A stretch of 64,000 nt of DNA from Datisca glomerata (GCA_003255025.1 QANY01000163.1:346501-410500), one strand, 5' to 3'; shown: positions 21,591 to 34,300, counted from the stretch's first letter. The notes: generated by a model from the letters alone, not told the origin. Translations and numbers: made by a program.

Positions 21591-23544
21591 TATTTGTTAC
21601 AAATCCCTTGTAAGCATTTTACATTTCATAGAGCATGATATAAACTTACTGGTATTTTTAATTATTGTTTTCAGCTGCATCATTTTTACCCTCGATTTCA
21701 AGTTGTAATGCAGTTTTCATATTCAATATGTACTCTTTGTGGAGATCCTTCCATTTCTTCAATATATATATATATTCACTCACCATTGCTAAAATATATA
21801 CCATTTTGTTAGATATAAGTAGCTTGTCTCTCAACCCATATGTACCATTTGTATCCCCTGTTGATCATGGCCTTAAACAATTAATATTGAAGAAGTTAAT
21901 CAATCTTAATCAAACCCAGTGTGAAGTCTATCTCAATGCATGAACATAAATCTTTCCAAAATTTGAATCCAAAAATTTGAATAATAAAAATGAAACAATT
22001 GTAACATGCTTATATTGATTCTTAATTCACCCTAATAGGAAACTCATTACAACTGCATATCTAGTGCTCAAGTTAAATGAAATTGCTACTAGAAATTATA
22101 TTAAAATTTGAACATTGAGATTCATATAAAATCAACCATGATTGCTCCATGGAGTAACATAATGCTTTTTCTTCTCAAAATTCTCAATTTCTCAATATAA
22201 ACATTAATGATTTTCACTTAAACTTGAAATTGAATTAAGTACCACTACAAATGAATATTTCTTTCGATACAAATCCTTTATAAACACTCTAAAAATACAC
22301 TTCAAACCTACTTCTATACATAACTACACAAAATTACACTAGTTGCGACACGTCTCTCATCACTGGTATATACTCTTTGTAGAGGTCTTCCACTTCTATA
22401 ATTCACTATAAAAGGTAAACAAATATTACCAATAAATCATCCAAAAACCATCCATCATTGCTTGAGAATAAAGCCTAAGAGACAAGGATGGTTCAACTAG
22501 ATAGGTCAAAATTTATAAGGAAAGAAAGAAAGCAGAAAGGGGTAAGGGGTCCACCTTTTTGAAGTGATTGATCCAAGATATAAATATTGGTCTTATATAA
22601 CAAAATTTGACACTAAGGTCACTGAATCCCATCTCTAAGGCAAGCACCATGAACTACAAACCTGAATAAGGATTTCTTGTCCATAGGAAAGTCTGTGCCA
22701 TTAATAAAATGCTTGTCAATCTATTTTGTTAACTAATAAAATCAATCTCGTTAACTAATTAAATCTATTCCACTGAATCATTGATTAACTATTGTTAACC
22801 TGCACCTCTAACATGCGTAAAAATAAAGCCAAGAGAATGTCCATACATTCGTTGATTAACTTAATGAGGTTAAGTCCAGAACGAAGTTCAGAGAACTTTA
22901 ACTAAAAGCACAGTAATTAGATGATACCAGCCTTTACCATATCAATCATCTCATATCACACAAGTAATATAGAGACGTCATTTTAGAGCAACTAGAAATT
23001 GTTAAACTTGTACTAGCCTCATGAACATTCAACATGCACTACATGTATAGAAATTCACACTGCTAACAAAAACGACTAACAAGCATTTTACAAACAAAAA
23101 ATATAGAATATTTCATTCTTTAAGTGAATATTGTACAGATTGCATTAAAAATCTATTAACAATTCGGATTTGTAATTCTTTTTAGCGGATAAAATTGCAA
23201 AAAAAAAAGGCACTCACACACACAAAGAAACAAAGAAAAAGAAGAAGCCGTACCAACAAAAGCTTAAATTCAATAGCAAAAAAAATCGTATTTAACTAAG
23301 ATCATGTCTCATATCACTAACATTTCTAAAGAGTCTATAAACTACAAGGTCGATAGCAAGAAAGGAAAATGACTAACTAGTGAGATAAAACCAACCCGTT
23401 CCAAAGCTTAGAAAATACCCATGGAATCAGGTAAGGAACAACCAGAAATTTATAGGCAACATAAACTTATACAAACTTGCACCAATCAACAAAAATCATA
23501 TAATGAAAAAGAACAAATTAATTTCTATAATCACGAGTCATGAC
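21591..23544. other. AT-rich stretch without recognised gene
   Basis: No coding region, LTR or terminal repeat was recognised. A loose repeat is visible: a phrase around GTACTCTTTGTGGAGATCCTTCC (about 21729-21752) recurs imperfectly at about 22369-22395. An A-rich tract lies at 23195-23210. The region may be old intron or decayed transposon sequence. Confidence 0.4.
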
Positions 23545-24070
23545 TGAACAGGCAGAGAACCTGCACCATGCCACGTGGACAAAAAGGGTCAACTGAGAAA
23601 CAGTGAGGAGATCTCCCCGCGCAAGAACGGGAAGGAGGAGATTTGAGTCACGAGAAAAGATCACGTAACTACGGCTGATTTGGCGATTGAAAGACTAGAG
23701 GATGAGACAGTTGAAAGGAATAGATGGAGTGAAGGGGCCCACACTTAACAAAATATCCCACGAGTATGGATGGGATCCTATGCGTGTAGTAACACCTCCG
23801 AAAATGTAGGATAGAGGGGGTCATTCCACTCTTGTAGGGAAGAGGGTGACCATTCCCCTCATTTTCACTATTGTATTGACAAAATTGTTATTCTATTTAG
23901 ACCCGGTGGCCTATAAAGGCTTGTATAATAAAAGAAGGTAGACCAATTTTTAATATAACTCAAAAAATTTCTCAGTGTGTTGACTACTCCCTCTCTCTCT
24001 CTAATCTCTTAGTCATTTCCCGCTGATCATTAAGAAGACTCAATTGGTGTGGAGGAAAAATTCATTTACA
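23545..24070 (+). repeat. 5' LTR of gypsy 2
   Basis: 526 bases, TG...CA ends, paired with 34340-34863. It contains a promoter-like CCTATAAAGGC followed by GTATAATAAAAG (about 23910-23935) and a short CT microsatellite near 23990-24002. The internal region begins TTTTGGTGCTCTAG at 24071, presumably the primer binding site; the tRNA was not assigned. Confidence 0.9.
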
Positions 24071-24133
24071 TTTTGGTGCTCTAGTTGAGAGACGAAAGAA
24101 TAACTCGAGAAACCGACCCTGGAAACACTAAAT

Positions 24134-25299
24134 ATGCCTAGAACCAGATCAAATGCAACACTGAATGAAGACAACGAGATCAGAAACGGAGACGATCATG
24201 TGGATCAACCAACCCCACCGACAGAAATGCTACAGACAATCCTAAGCAGAATGCAAGAAATGGAAAGGATGAACACGGAGGCACTGCACAGCGTATGGCA
24301 GACTGTGCTGGACCAGATCAACACGCTTCAGCAAGAGCTGGAAAGCACACGTGATGAAGTTAGTCAGAGGGTGAATAACGAGGAACGAGAAATCCACTCA
24401 AGGGTAACAAGAAAGATGTAAGGCATGAGAACCATGAGGATACCAGGAATGTACAACGAGAGGAAGTAGATGTACAATCCTAAAACCACGTGAAAGAGGC
24501 TACGGGAGAAGCTCACAGTCCTGGGTCATTACAAAAGAGCCGGTGGAGAAATTATTGGATCATAAAATGATAAAGATGAGAAACCTGGGAAGTATGGAAA
24601 AGACCGACCTCGAATCCCTCACCCGTACTCCGTTAAGCCATGAAATCCTGACGGTACCCGTACCTAGAAAGTTCGTGGCCCCCAAATTTAAATGTTACGA
24701 AGGGAAAACACACCCCCACAGACCACCTCTAACGATTCAAACAAGTAATGGCATTGTATCAACACGAGAATAAACTGATGTGCATAATGTTCCCCACCAG
24801 CCTGGACGGGACAACTCTGAAATGGTATCATTCCCTCCCTGTCCATTTGATTACTAATTTTGCTGTTATATTTTGTATCTTCCTAGAACAGTACTCTAGC
24901 TATCCGGAGGTCATGGAGGACATAGAATATCTCTTGAAAATTTCTGCCAAGAGATGGGAGTCTCTATGGGAATACACCCACAAATTTAAGGATGAAATGG
25001 CAAAGGTCGAGAGTTGCGATAATCGAGTTGTCAAACTCACATTTGTTTGAAGATCTATCTAAATGAAGCCATTGTACATGGAAAAAACCTTCTAGTAGGT
25101 GCAAGCCTACGTTACTCTGGAGGAAGAGAAAAGAAGCATGTTGAAGGCCACCGAACGGAAGACTGAGGATTCAAGAAAATGGGAGAGAAGTTCAAAATCT
25201 GAAAGGAAAAAGTCTGACAGAATTGAAAGAGAAGACAGAGAAGCGACAAGTAGGAGAGAATGGGATATCGAAGGTGGGACTCAGACTGGGTACACCTGA
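24134..25299 (+). pseudogene. gypsy 2 gag (broken)
   Basis: Starts MPRTRSNATLNEDNE at 24134, with a leucine/glutamine-rich coiled segment (about residues 35-75). After frame breaks near 24421 and 24773 it continues with VPRKFVAPKFKCYEGKTHP (about 24660) and LDGTTLKWYHSLP (about 24805), then EYTHKFKDEMAKVESCDN (about 24970), all typical of the retrotrans_gag domain. The tail (25099-25299) is a charged KERKKSDRIERE-like stretch. Gag makes the capsid. Frames are split by at least three changes. Confidence 0.8.
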
Positions 25300-25879
25300 G
25301 AGATAAGGTCACACGTCACTGACCATACCAGTGAACCAGATCCTAGATATGATCAAGGACAAGCCTTGGCTCAAGAGACCGACCCCGCTTACAAAAGAAC
25401 CAATCTACAAGGATAAAGATAAGTACTACTCCTTTCACAGAAGTAGTGTACATTACACAAAGGATTATTTCTAGCTTAAAGACTGCATCGAACAGCTGAT
25501 CAAAGATGGGTACCTCCGCCAGTTCATAAAAAAGATAAACAGAAATGGGAAACAGAAAAGGACAATCATGGGGAAGATAAGAGAGACAACGGGAAACAAC
25601 CCCTCCCCATCGTCGACACAGTTATTGCACTCACAAAGCAGGAAGGGACAACAAGGAAGGAAAGAAAGACCTACTATAAAAAACAATCCCAGAAAAGCGC
25701 TTAGAAGAACCCCTAAGTCTCAGCGGGAATCCACCATTAGTATTTGATGATCTGGACTTAGAACATGACGGGCATCACAATGATGCTCTTGTCATTTTGA
25801 TATAAGTCGACAACTGCTTGCTAAGGAGTCTTGTTAAATGACGAGAGTTCAGTGAACTTTTTTTACTAGGCAAACTTGG

Positions 25880-26190
25880 ATAAAATGTCAATGGGGGAAC
25901 AAGAGCTACAAGAAACTTCACAGCCGTTGATAGGTTTCAATGGAGCCATCAGATACTCAAAGGGAACCTTTGTTCTCTCAGTGAATACAGATCCCTTCAA
26001 CTAAATGACTGAGTTCATGATACTAAACACACCGTCCCCGTACAATGTTATCCTGAGAAGAACCTGGCTCCATAAAATGAAACTCGTCCCTTCAATTTTC
26101 TACCAAGTACTAAAATACTCATCACTAGAGGGATTTAAAATGATAAGGGGAGATCAAGCCGTTGCCTGCATCTGAAATTCGTCAAGAAGG
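25880..26190 (+). pseudogene. gypsy 2 protease region (broken)
   Basis: Reads QPLIGFNGAIRYSKGTF, then a stop inside NTDPFN, MTEFMILNTPSPYNVILRRT and LHKMKLVPSIFYQVLKYSS, paralleling gypsy 1 (10385-10727). The G of the usual GRTWLH is R here. A catalytic D(S/T)G was not confidently placed upstream. The stretch 25300-25880 between gag and protease encodes further polyprotein text with stops. Confidence 0.7.
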
Positions 26191-26264
26191 GGGAAACAAA
26201 AAAGGTGAAAGGCAAGCGACCCGTGGATTTATAGCAATCACAGAAAGATGACCCGAGTTACGAG

Positions 26265-27060
26265 GTGGGGGGAAATGGAACTTGTATGCTTAGAGGAAGG
26301 AACCCAAAGATGAAAAATGTTAGTAGTCATCTCAAAAGTAGTGAAAAAGAAAAGTTAGTGAATTTCTTGAGGGAAAACAATGATGTGTTTGCAACTACGA
26401 CACAAGAGATGCCAGGCATTCCCGAAGAAATTTTCTGTGATAAGTTGAATACGAATTCGGCTATGAAGCCAGTAAAGTAGATGAAAAGGAGCTTTGCCCC
26501 GAAATGGAAACAGGTAATCAAGGAAGAAGTTGAAAAGCTCTTGGCAGCAGATTTTATTCGGGAAGTGGACTACCCATAGTGGTTAGCCAACGTGGTAATG
26601 GTAAGGAATAAAAGTGGAAAGTGGAGAATATGTGTGGACTTTACTGATTTGAATAAAGCTTATTTCAAATATGATTACCCACTACCAATGATAGATTAGA
26701 TGGTTGATGCCACTTCGGGACACAAGTTACTCAACTTCATGGATGCGTACTCCAGATACAATCAAGTGAAAATGTTTTAACCTGATTAGAAATAAATTCC
26801 CTTATTACAGAACATGGTACCTACTATTATAAATTTATGACATTTGGACTAAAAAGTGCACGTGCTACCTATCAAAGACTAGTGAACAAATTCTTCCGTG
26901 ACCAGATCAAGAAAAGCGTGGAAGTCTATGTAGGTGACATGCTGGTCAAAAGCTAGAAACGAGAGGACCATATTTGAGATCTCAAATAATCCTTTACAGT
27001 TCTAAGAGAAAACTCCATTGAGCTAAATCCATAAAATTGTACATTCAAGGTAGTTGCGGG
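26265..27060 (+). pseudogene. gypsy 2 reverse transcriptase (broken, active site mutated)
   Basis: Starts with NDVFATTTQEMPGIP (about 26380), then VEKLLAADFIREVDYP (about 26530), SGKWRICVDFTDLNKA (about 26615), a stop-disrupted DAYSRYNQVKM (about 26745) and KKSVEVYVGDMLVK (about 26910-26950). The catalytic YVDD has become YVGD, which removes one metal-binding aspartate. At least six stops occur. It would have copied element RNA into DNA. Confidence 0.85.
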
Positions 27061-27111
27061 AAAATTCCTCAAGCACCTGGTGAGGCAACGGGGAATTGAA
27101 AAGAGATACAG

Positions 27112-27513
27112 GTGTTAACGGGAAGAGTGGACGCCTTGAACAGATTCATCTCAAGGTCTACGGATAAATATAAACCATTTTTTGAAAAGTTGAGAAAGAA
27201 TTATGTAGACAGGTGGAAGGAGGAATGTGAAGAAACTCTCAGTAGAATTAAAGAATACCTGACAACTCCACCTTTACTCTCTAAGTTGGTACCAGGTGAA
27301 CAACTCTTACTGTATGTGGTCGTTTCGGCGGTGGGAGTCAGCGTTGTACTCATCAGGGAGGAGGAAAGAAAGCAGAAGCCTATGTACTTCATCAGTAAAT
27401 GCCTTGTAACGGCTGAGGTGAGGTATAAACAGATGGAGAAGTTGGTGCTGGCCATTGTGACCGCCGCACAAAAACTGAGACCCTACTTTCAAGCACATAC
27501 ATCAGAGTGTTGA
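27112..27513 (+). pseudogene. gypsy 2 RNase H (first)
   Basis: A 133-residue open stretch: LTGRVDALNRFISRSTDK (connection domain), EETLSRIKEYLTTPPLLSK, EQLLLYVVVSAVGVSVVLI, PMYFISKCLVTAEVRYKQ and MEKLVLAIVTAAQKLRPYF. This is the ordinary Ty3/gypsy RNase H. The first active-site aspartate normally found in LYVDASD-like text is replaced here (LYVVVSA), which suggests the enzyme would be dead even in frame. Confidence 0.8.
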
Positions 27514-27692
27514 TGGATTCACCTATTAAGAGTCTCATGCACTCTCCAAAGGTAAGTGAGAGAATAGCGAAATGGTTGATTGAGCTAAGCCAGTATGACA
27601 TTCATTACGAGACCAGAACCTTAATCAAATGGCATGAACGAGCAGACTTCATTACAGACTTCACTGAAGGAGAAGTCAAAAGGGAGCGAAGA

Positions 27693-28130
27693 AATGGAGA
27701 ATGGGCCTTGGAAATTATATGTTGATGGTGCTTCAAACAACAAAGGAGCAGGGGTAGATGTGGTGATACAGACCCCTTTGGAGAAATATTGGAGCATTTC
27801 ATCTCCTTCGGATTCAACGCGTCAAACAACGAAGCAGAGTATAAAGCAATAATAGCGGGAGTGTCCCTGCTACGGGAATATAAGGTAATAAATGTAAAGA
27901 TATTTTGTGATTCCATACTAATCGTGGAATAGGTCACGGGGAAATACATAGAGAAAGATGAAAGGATGATAAGTTACCTACAATGGGAAAATGACATCCC
28001 TAAGCACGTTGAAAAGCTACCAGATCCAACGAATCTCAAGATCTGAGAACGGGCACGCTGACGCACTAGCGAACCTTGGATCATCATTGCAATTCCCGTA
28101 TAAGATGAACGTTCCCATAGAATTTCTGGA
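27693..28130 (+). pseudogene. gypsy 2 second, archaeal-type RNase H (broken)
   Basis: Reads GPWKLYVDGASNNKGAG, then in a shifted frame ASNNEAEYKAIIAGVSLLRE, VKIFCDSILIVE-stop-VTGKY and ISRSENGHADALANLGSS. The D, E, D and final H-A-D residues of the archaeal-type RNase H are all visible. A second RNase H of this kind downstream of the first is diagnostic of the Tat lineage among plant Ty3/gypsy elements. Confidence 0.85.
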
Positions 28131-28349
28131 AAGAACAAGTGCCTCACTCCCGTTGAATGGCGTAACTGATATCGAAGTAAAAGGAGAACCCAGTTGGCAG
28201 GACAATACTCCTAGAAGATAAGCTCCTCGCCAGGAAGGTGCAGTAGCAGAGCACCATGTATACAATGATGAATGAACTATTGTATAAGAAATATTTTGAA
28301 GGCCCGTCCCTGAAGTGTCTACGGGAGAAGGAGGCCCAATATGTGAACA

Positions 28350-29340
28350 GAAATTTATGAATGGGTATATGGAAATCATACTGGGGTTGATCTCTAGCAC
28401 ACAAGGTGATGAATGAAGGGTACTATTAGCCGACAATGCACCAAGACGCTAAGCGGTATGCAAAGAAATGTGATAACTATCAGCACATTGCACCTGTGGC
28501 CAAAATGCCCCCCCCCCCGGAAAGCTTAAAACAGTATCAAGTCATTGGTCGTTCATGCAGCGGGTCCTAGACATTGTTGTACCACTCCCCTACTCAGAAA
28601 CGTTTCTTATAGGTCACAACAGATTACTTCCTTAAATGGATTGAGGCTGAAGCTTTCGCCAGAATTCGTGAAGAATAGGTGAAATAATTTCTATGGAAGA
28701 ACATAGTATGCCGATATAGAATTCTCGGGTCCTTGTATCTTACAACAGACTCTAGTTCACCAGTAATATGGTGAAAACCTTTTACGAAGACTTGAAAATC
28801 AATCATCAACCAATTCTCTACATCTTACTACCCACAAGGGAATGGACAAGCTGAGAGGTCAAACTGAATTATACTTGACAATTTGAAGAAACGACTAGAG
28901 TTAGCCAAGGGAAAATGGGTGGAAGAATGGCCAGTAATACTATGGGCATACAAAATAACTCCTAGAGAAACAACGGGTGAAACACCATTCACTCTAGCAT
29001 AAGGAGTGGAAGTAGTGATTCCTTTTGAAATCGGAAGCCCCACTATGAGTTCTAGAAATAACCTTGATGAGCTCAAAGAACGACGAGAAGTAGCCTTGAT
29101 CCGGATGGCCCATTACAACTAGAAGATGAGCTCTTACTTCTAGAAAAAAGGTACAAAATGAGAATTACAAAAGAGAGTCAGTCATATAAATGATCTTCTA
29201 GACAACGGGAAAGCTTAGGCCAACATAGGAAGGGCCATATATCATCAGTGGAATAGGGGGGAAGCGGCTACTACCGTTTGAAAATAGAAGAAGGAACAGA
29301 TATACCAAACCCTAGAATGAGGCTCATCTGAGGAGATACT
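28350..29340 (+). pseudogene. gypsy 2 integrase (broken)
   Basis: The zinc-binding part is seen as YGNHTGV (about 28360) and, in another frame, GYY-stop-PTMHQDAKRYAKKCDNYQH (about 28420-28490). The core shows HWSFMQRVLDIVVPLP (about 28545) and later [14 protein letters not shown] text with QGNGQAE-type DNA near 28838. A run of ten C bases lies at about 28509-28518. Many stops. It would join element cDNA to the chromosome. Confidence 0.75.
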
Positions 29341-29464
29341 TTGTTTAAAAATTGTGACATTCATTGTAGTGAACACTTTTCCTGTGGTTTTATCTTGTAA
29401 GGGTTTTCCACGTAAAAATTCTCGGTGTCAACTCTCTCCTTACGCTAAAAACTACAACGGAAGT

Positions 29465-29632
29465 AAGGGCATAAAGTTCTTAGGAGGGGCAGTTCATAGG
29501 TCATACTCTCAGAATGAATTAAGGGCAAAAATTCCTTGGGAGGGGCAGCTCATAAGTTCTACTCTCAAAATGAACTAAGAGTATAAGATCCTTGGGAAGG
29601 ACATCCCATAAGTCCTACTCTAAAAAGAAAAC
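29465..29632 (+). repeat. Three copies of a 56-base tandem repeat in gypsy 2
   Basis: Units 29465-29520, 29521-29576 and 29577-29632 share AAGGGCA-AA-TTC-TTGGGAGGGGCAG and CATA-GT-CTACTCTC. It lies between integrase and the antisense gene, the place where Tat-group elements are known to carry variable tandem repeats. Confidence 0.85.
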
Positions 29633-29799
29633 ATTTTCTAATAACATGCAAAAAAGAGGAACAAATAGAACGGCAAATGAACTAGGCAAAACCAAAAAGC
29701 TACGAAAATGGGTGGCTCGACCAAACGGGAACGGGCCAACTTTATTGCATCATGAATCAACCAAAGCAAACTTTACTCTTAAAAAAATAAGAAAAATTC

Positions 29800-31500
29800 A
29801 GTGGGGCTTTTTCTTTTTATAGTTACCTCTCTGACTCCCATAGGCGTTCAACTCTTCACCGAGACGGGTGACGACCCCTTGGAGATTAACCTCAACCTTC
29901 CTCAGATGATCCCATTAAGCAAGAATGGTGTCGTGAGACTTATTGATCTCCTGCATCTTCTTCCTGAAGCCTTCCATATCGAGTTCCACAGAGTGGATGT
30001 CCTCCTGGAGCCCGTTGTGATAAGACACGCCTACAAGTGTTAGTAAACAGAAAAGAATGAAGGAAAGAGCAACAAATGAAATTGAAGAAAGTAAAAAGTT
30101 ACATGCATCAGACTATGACTAAAGCCGACGATCTTGTCATTAACGAACATCTAGCAGAGGGCAGCCCTGTCCACATCATACATGATCCCCTTTGTGATAA
30201 TGTGTGAAGAATGGGGATCCCTCAAGAAGCTCCCAGAAGTAGGAACGGGCGAAACCGTCGTATACTGATGCCATCTTAGGCGTCAGTCTCCTTGGGCATC
30301 CCCTGGAAACTAATAGATGAAAGAGCTTGCCTCTGAGCAGACCGGGGGGGGGGGATTCTTCCCATGCTGAAGTTCCTCGGCTGCAGAGGCAGGAGAATTA
30401 GTTGAAGCAGATGTGGGACAGCAGCAGGAACAGAAGTAGAATTTGGCGGTGTAGCAGCATCGGGGACATTACTGGATGTGTTAGCGGACTTCATTCTCGG
30501 GTGAACGTTCTTCTCCCCGCCAAAAGTTCCCCACAAGTTACTCTGGAGGCACTTCGACATCTCCAACTGCTCGTGAGCAAAGCAGAACAATACGTCTTGA
30601 TCTTCAGCTTCTTTATGCTCTACTTCCCATTCTCTCTCCTTTTTCATCTTCTTCCTCTTCCTCCCACTCAGAATTGGAAGAACCAGAAGAAATGGACACC
30701 ATGACGTGGTAAAAGGAGCAGTGGTCGCTACGACCAGAATGGGGACGTAGGCAACATCGCTCTGCCTCCTTGGATCGAGGCAACCTCTCCAGTCCCATTT
30801 TGGGTAGCTATAGACAGCGGAGAGACGTACGGCTACGTCTTTGTGGATGAAAGACCCTTTGTTTAAATTCTCATCTACAAAAATGAAGGAAAGGGTCAAA
30901 AAAGAGAAAAGAAAAAAGGAAAAGAGAGACCGGAGCTCCGACTACTTACTAAAAGGTCCCCATATCCTGAGGACGATCCAGCAGTCATCACCATCATATT
31001 TCTCACAAATCAGAAGGGTCCCATCCTCCCAACCTTTATCTCCTCTCGAGAGGTTGCTGACTAAACTTCCCCATTTCTTGCTAGCGTGGGGAGCCAAGTA
31101 TTAAGACTCTGCGCTTCTTAATAATGTACATGGCACGAATTTCATCTACACCTATGTTGAGGTTATGCCTCCTGCTTAAGGCTTCTATCTCTAAATGAAT
31201 TATGTATGTGTTAGGAGTGTATTGGGAAGGAGTGAGGTAGAAAGTGCCAAAAAATGCTTGAAAGAGGAGCGAGAATGAGAGTTTTAATCCTAAAGATACA
31301 TACATAGGGGCCAAGGTGATTTGATACGGACGATTGTAGGGGAAATACTTAGGTATCCCGCCCCCAAAATCGCAAATGACATCCGAGGGGAAGACGTCCT
31401 TATGACAGCCCATAAAGTGGTTGAACTCGTCCTGGTTCCTAACTAGTGGAACAGTGACCTTAAACTCTCTCTCTCCCATAATTGATGAAGAAACCCCCAA
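29800..31500 (-). pseudogene. Antisense gene (aORF) of gypsy 2
   Basis: Read on the minus strand. The first open part (31500-31081) starts MGVSSSIMGEREFKVTVP and contains PYQITLAPMYVSLGLK, LFQAFFGTFYLTPSQYTPN and IHLEIEALSRRHN. The middle part (30899-30276) is an open 207-residue stretch with an acidic/basic GRKRKKMKKEREWEVE patch. Further text lies at 30250-30105 (SHIITKGIMYDVDRAAL). A coiled-coil-like end (HSVELDMEGFRKKMQEINKS... RLGEELNAYG) stops at about 29800. Breaks between parts could be introns or mutations. The N-terminal part matches the plus-strand fragment 8772-9068 in gypsy 1. Function is unknown; a Transposase_28-like ('putative gypsy type transposon') identity is inferred. Confidence 0.7.
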
Positions 31501-32061
31501 GAAGAAGAAAGGAACCGAAAAGGAGAAAAAATGGAGGAAAAGAAATGAGACTTATAGGGGATAGAGTGTGCGCAGAAGCGAAATGAGGAAGACAGAGATT
31601 TTAAAAAGACTCTACAGACGCCAAAAAGGAAAGAAATTCAATTTACAAATTTGAAACAAAAGTAAAATGCAATCAATTCTGAAAAAGAAAACCAGTGGAG
31701 TGCAGTAGGCGCATAAGGGTAGGGCGTTGAAATAATAATTCCAACCATCATTCGCGATGGGAAATGACGAAATGACAGTTGGAAATAGAAGGAGGCGTGT
31801 CTTGAAAACTCGCACCAACCAAGAGTGGGAAGGCGAAGTAACGCATGTAATAAATAAGAGCGTGTTCTGAAAACGCATAATTTTCACCAAGAATTGAGTA
31901 TGGGAAGGAGGAGTGACGCGGACCACTGACAAAATGACATTCCCAAAAAATGCGTCGAATGAGGCAATGATGGTATATGTTTTTATAATTTAATGTACCT
32001 ATTTTTTCTGTGCGATTATTGATATTTGCAGGAGTAAAAATATGAAAAAGGATGAAGCTGT
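31501..32061. other. gypsy 2 3' non-coding region up to the solo LTR insertion
   Basis: No sense gene recognised. It would contain the promoter and 5' UTR of the antisense gene. The repeat 'gttttgaaaac / gagtgggaaggcgaagtaacgc' occurs twice imperfectly (about 31800-31840 and 31865-31920). Confidence 0.5.
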
Positions 32062-34255
32062 TGTTGGGCGTAGTGCCCTCAAAGCATATGTTTTGATATT
32101 TTAACATGAAAATTAATGAAACTACATTTTTATTCTAATTGTTATTTTGAATTATTGTTGTATAATATATATATAATATCTGAAAATTTCATATTCATTA
32201 ATGAGACTATGATCGTGTATAAGTACGAGAGAATTAAGGTCATAGATAATGAATAAAATTGTCAGCACCAGATTAAAGTATGGAATCTTTAATGAATCGT
32301 TGCTAGTGCGGTTCACTAAGCATTATGAATGCTTGTGATCTAGATCCAGATCACTGATGTGTATAGATATCTTAGTGAATGTATTCTATATAATGAGATT
32401 ATATATGAGTGAACCGATGTAAATTAATATTTTTATCAATGTGTTGTTTATGATAAAAATTTAATACACATCAAATCGATGATCATATGTAGATCAGTCT
32501 GAATCCTGAGTAGTCATGAACTCCTATGCATGTCTACTGGATCTTTTGATTCACTCGTTAAGGTTTATTTGTAAAACAAGCTAGTGCTTTTTGTTTTGGC
32601 GAGTCAGTGATGTGGACGGCTGGGAACATGATCTTACAAGATTTAGAATCCAAGTTTTCCAAACGGATTGTATATTGGTTGCTTTAAGTGTTAATTCTGA
32701 AACTGAATAGTTATTGAGCTAAAATTTATAATGAGATTATAAATTAGTCATTCACTAGTGGATTAATGGTACTTAAGGATCAAGAAGTAATTAGAATGGT
32801 AAAATAATAATTTTGACTAGCTCTAATTTACAAACCAATAATGGGAAGACATAATTACCTGAAAAATTATATCAATGGACTACACGAAAATACTCGGTAA
32901 ATACATTATGTAATCTCTAAGAGTGTAATTTCATATTTACAGTAGAATAATAATGGAATTGATAAATAAAATTATTTAATTAAATACTTTAATTAATAAT
33001 CTGATTTATTGGAGTTTAGGATAATTGGTCAATGATCCCCAAGTCAACTATGTACTACACAGTCTAAGGTGTGAATATTTCAGGACATGAGAAAATAACT
33101 GACTTACAAAACAAATTATATTTCTAGGGTAAGTATATAATTACAAGATAATTATGTATAATTAATTAATTAATTAAATTATTTAATGTAATTTTCAGAA
33201 ATTATCATTAAATAATAATATCGATTAATTTTGTGTTAATCAATAAGTAAGATAAAATATCTAATTTATGAAATTAGATCATGTTTAATTATTATGAGAT
33301 AATAATTTAAATTTTGAATCAACTAAATCTGTTATTTGAACTAACAGATAAGTTAGTTGATAGATATGATCATATAAGTTAATGTTTTAATTAACTAATA
33401 TCTAGATATTTATCTGATTAAAATAAATAATAAATTTACAGAAATTGCCATGTGGCATGTTGGACTGCCAAAAATGTCATGGACTACTGTACTGTCATGT
33501 GGCACTACAGTGGTGACATGGACTACTGTAGTGTCATGTGGCACTACAGTGGTGCCATGAAACTACAGTGTGACGTGAGGGATTGTGACTCCTCACGACA
33601 AACTGAAGTACTGTGTGGCACTGCAGTGTTGTACAATTATAGTGAGGCCCACTTCAATTACACATTTGTAATTAATTTATTATTTTATGTAAATCCGATA
33701 TGTCATTATCTAGCAGATATATTGATACTATTCTATTGATTTCAGTGTGCTAATAACACAGTTGCAATCATGGGTGAAATTCTCTGAGATTAAAAATTAA
33801 TAAAAAAGTTATGTGAAGAACTTTTAATTATTTTTCGATCAAAGTTTTGTCTCACGAATTAATCCTTCTCGAAAATCTCTAGATTTCATGTGCTGAGTAC
33901 ATCTTAATATATTTTACGTGCTCACACACGTCCTAATATATTTGAGTATTAGGTTGAAAGATCATGGTGTGTATCACGAAGCATATCGTTTCTGGGATAG
34001 CGAGATCGTTGTATTGCAAAGACGCTTTATTGGACTATAAGTGGTATATTTTATATCCATATATGTATTTTTTTCATATATCCATGTATGCATTTAATTT
34101 AATATATAAATATATAACGGATGTGATCCAAAAAAAGTGTTTTTCAAAGAAGTTTTCATGTTTGGGATCTACGACGATGCGATCGTAAATTGTTTTATAA
34201 AAAAAAATTAAAACACCACCACGTCTTCCGCAGTGCGTCGCTGTGGATTCCAACA
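32062..34255 (+). mobile_element. Solo LTR of the copia 2 family, nested in gypsy 2
   Basis: 2194 bases with perfect 6-base inverted ends TGTTGG (32062) and CCAACA (ends 34255). The flanks are GCTGT (32057-32061) and GCTGC (34256-34260), a near-perfect 5-base target-site duplication. From about 32300 it is collinear with the copia 2 5' LTR (10728-12515). It contains palindromic CACTACAGTGG/CTACTGTAGTG phrases (about 33490-33570). Solo LTRs arise by recombination between the two LTRs of a full element. Confidence 0.9.
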
Positions 34256-34300
34256 GCTGCCAATCCCCTGTCAGAACATGCATAGAGTGCATTCATACAC

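Noticed and set aside
28509..28518. Runs of ten C (28509) and G (30343) as possible structured signals
   Set aside because: Homopolymers in decaying retrotransposon sequence, also prone to sequencing error; no conserved context.
33490..33620. Repeated CACTACAGT/ACTGTAGTG phrases resembling CACTA ends or a CRISPR-like array
   Set aside because: They are internal palindromic repeats of the copia 2 family LTR, present in all three LTR copies, with no regular spacer structure.
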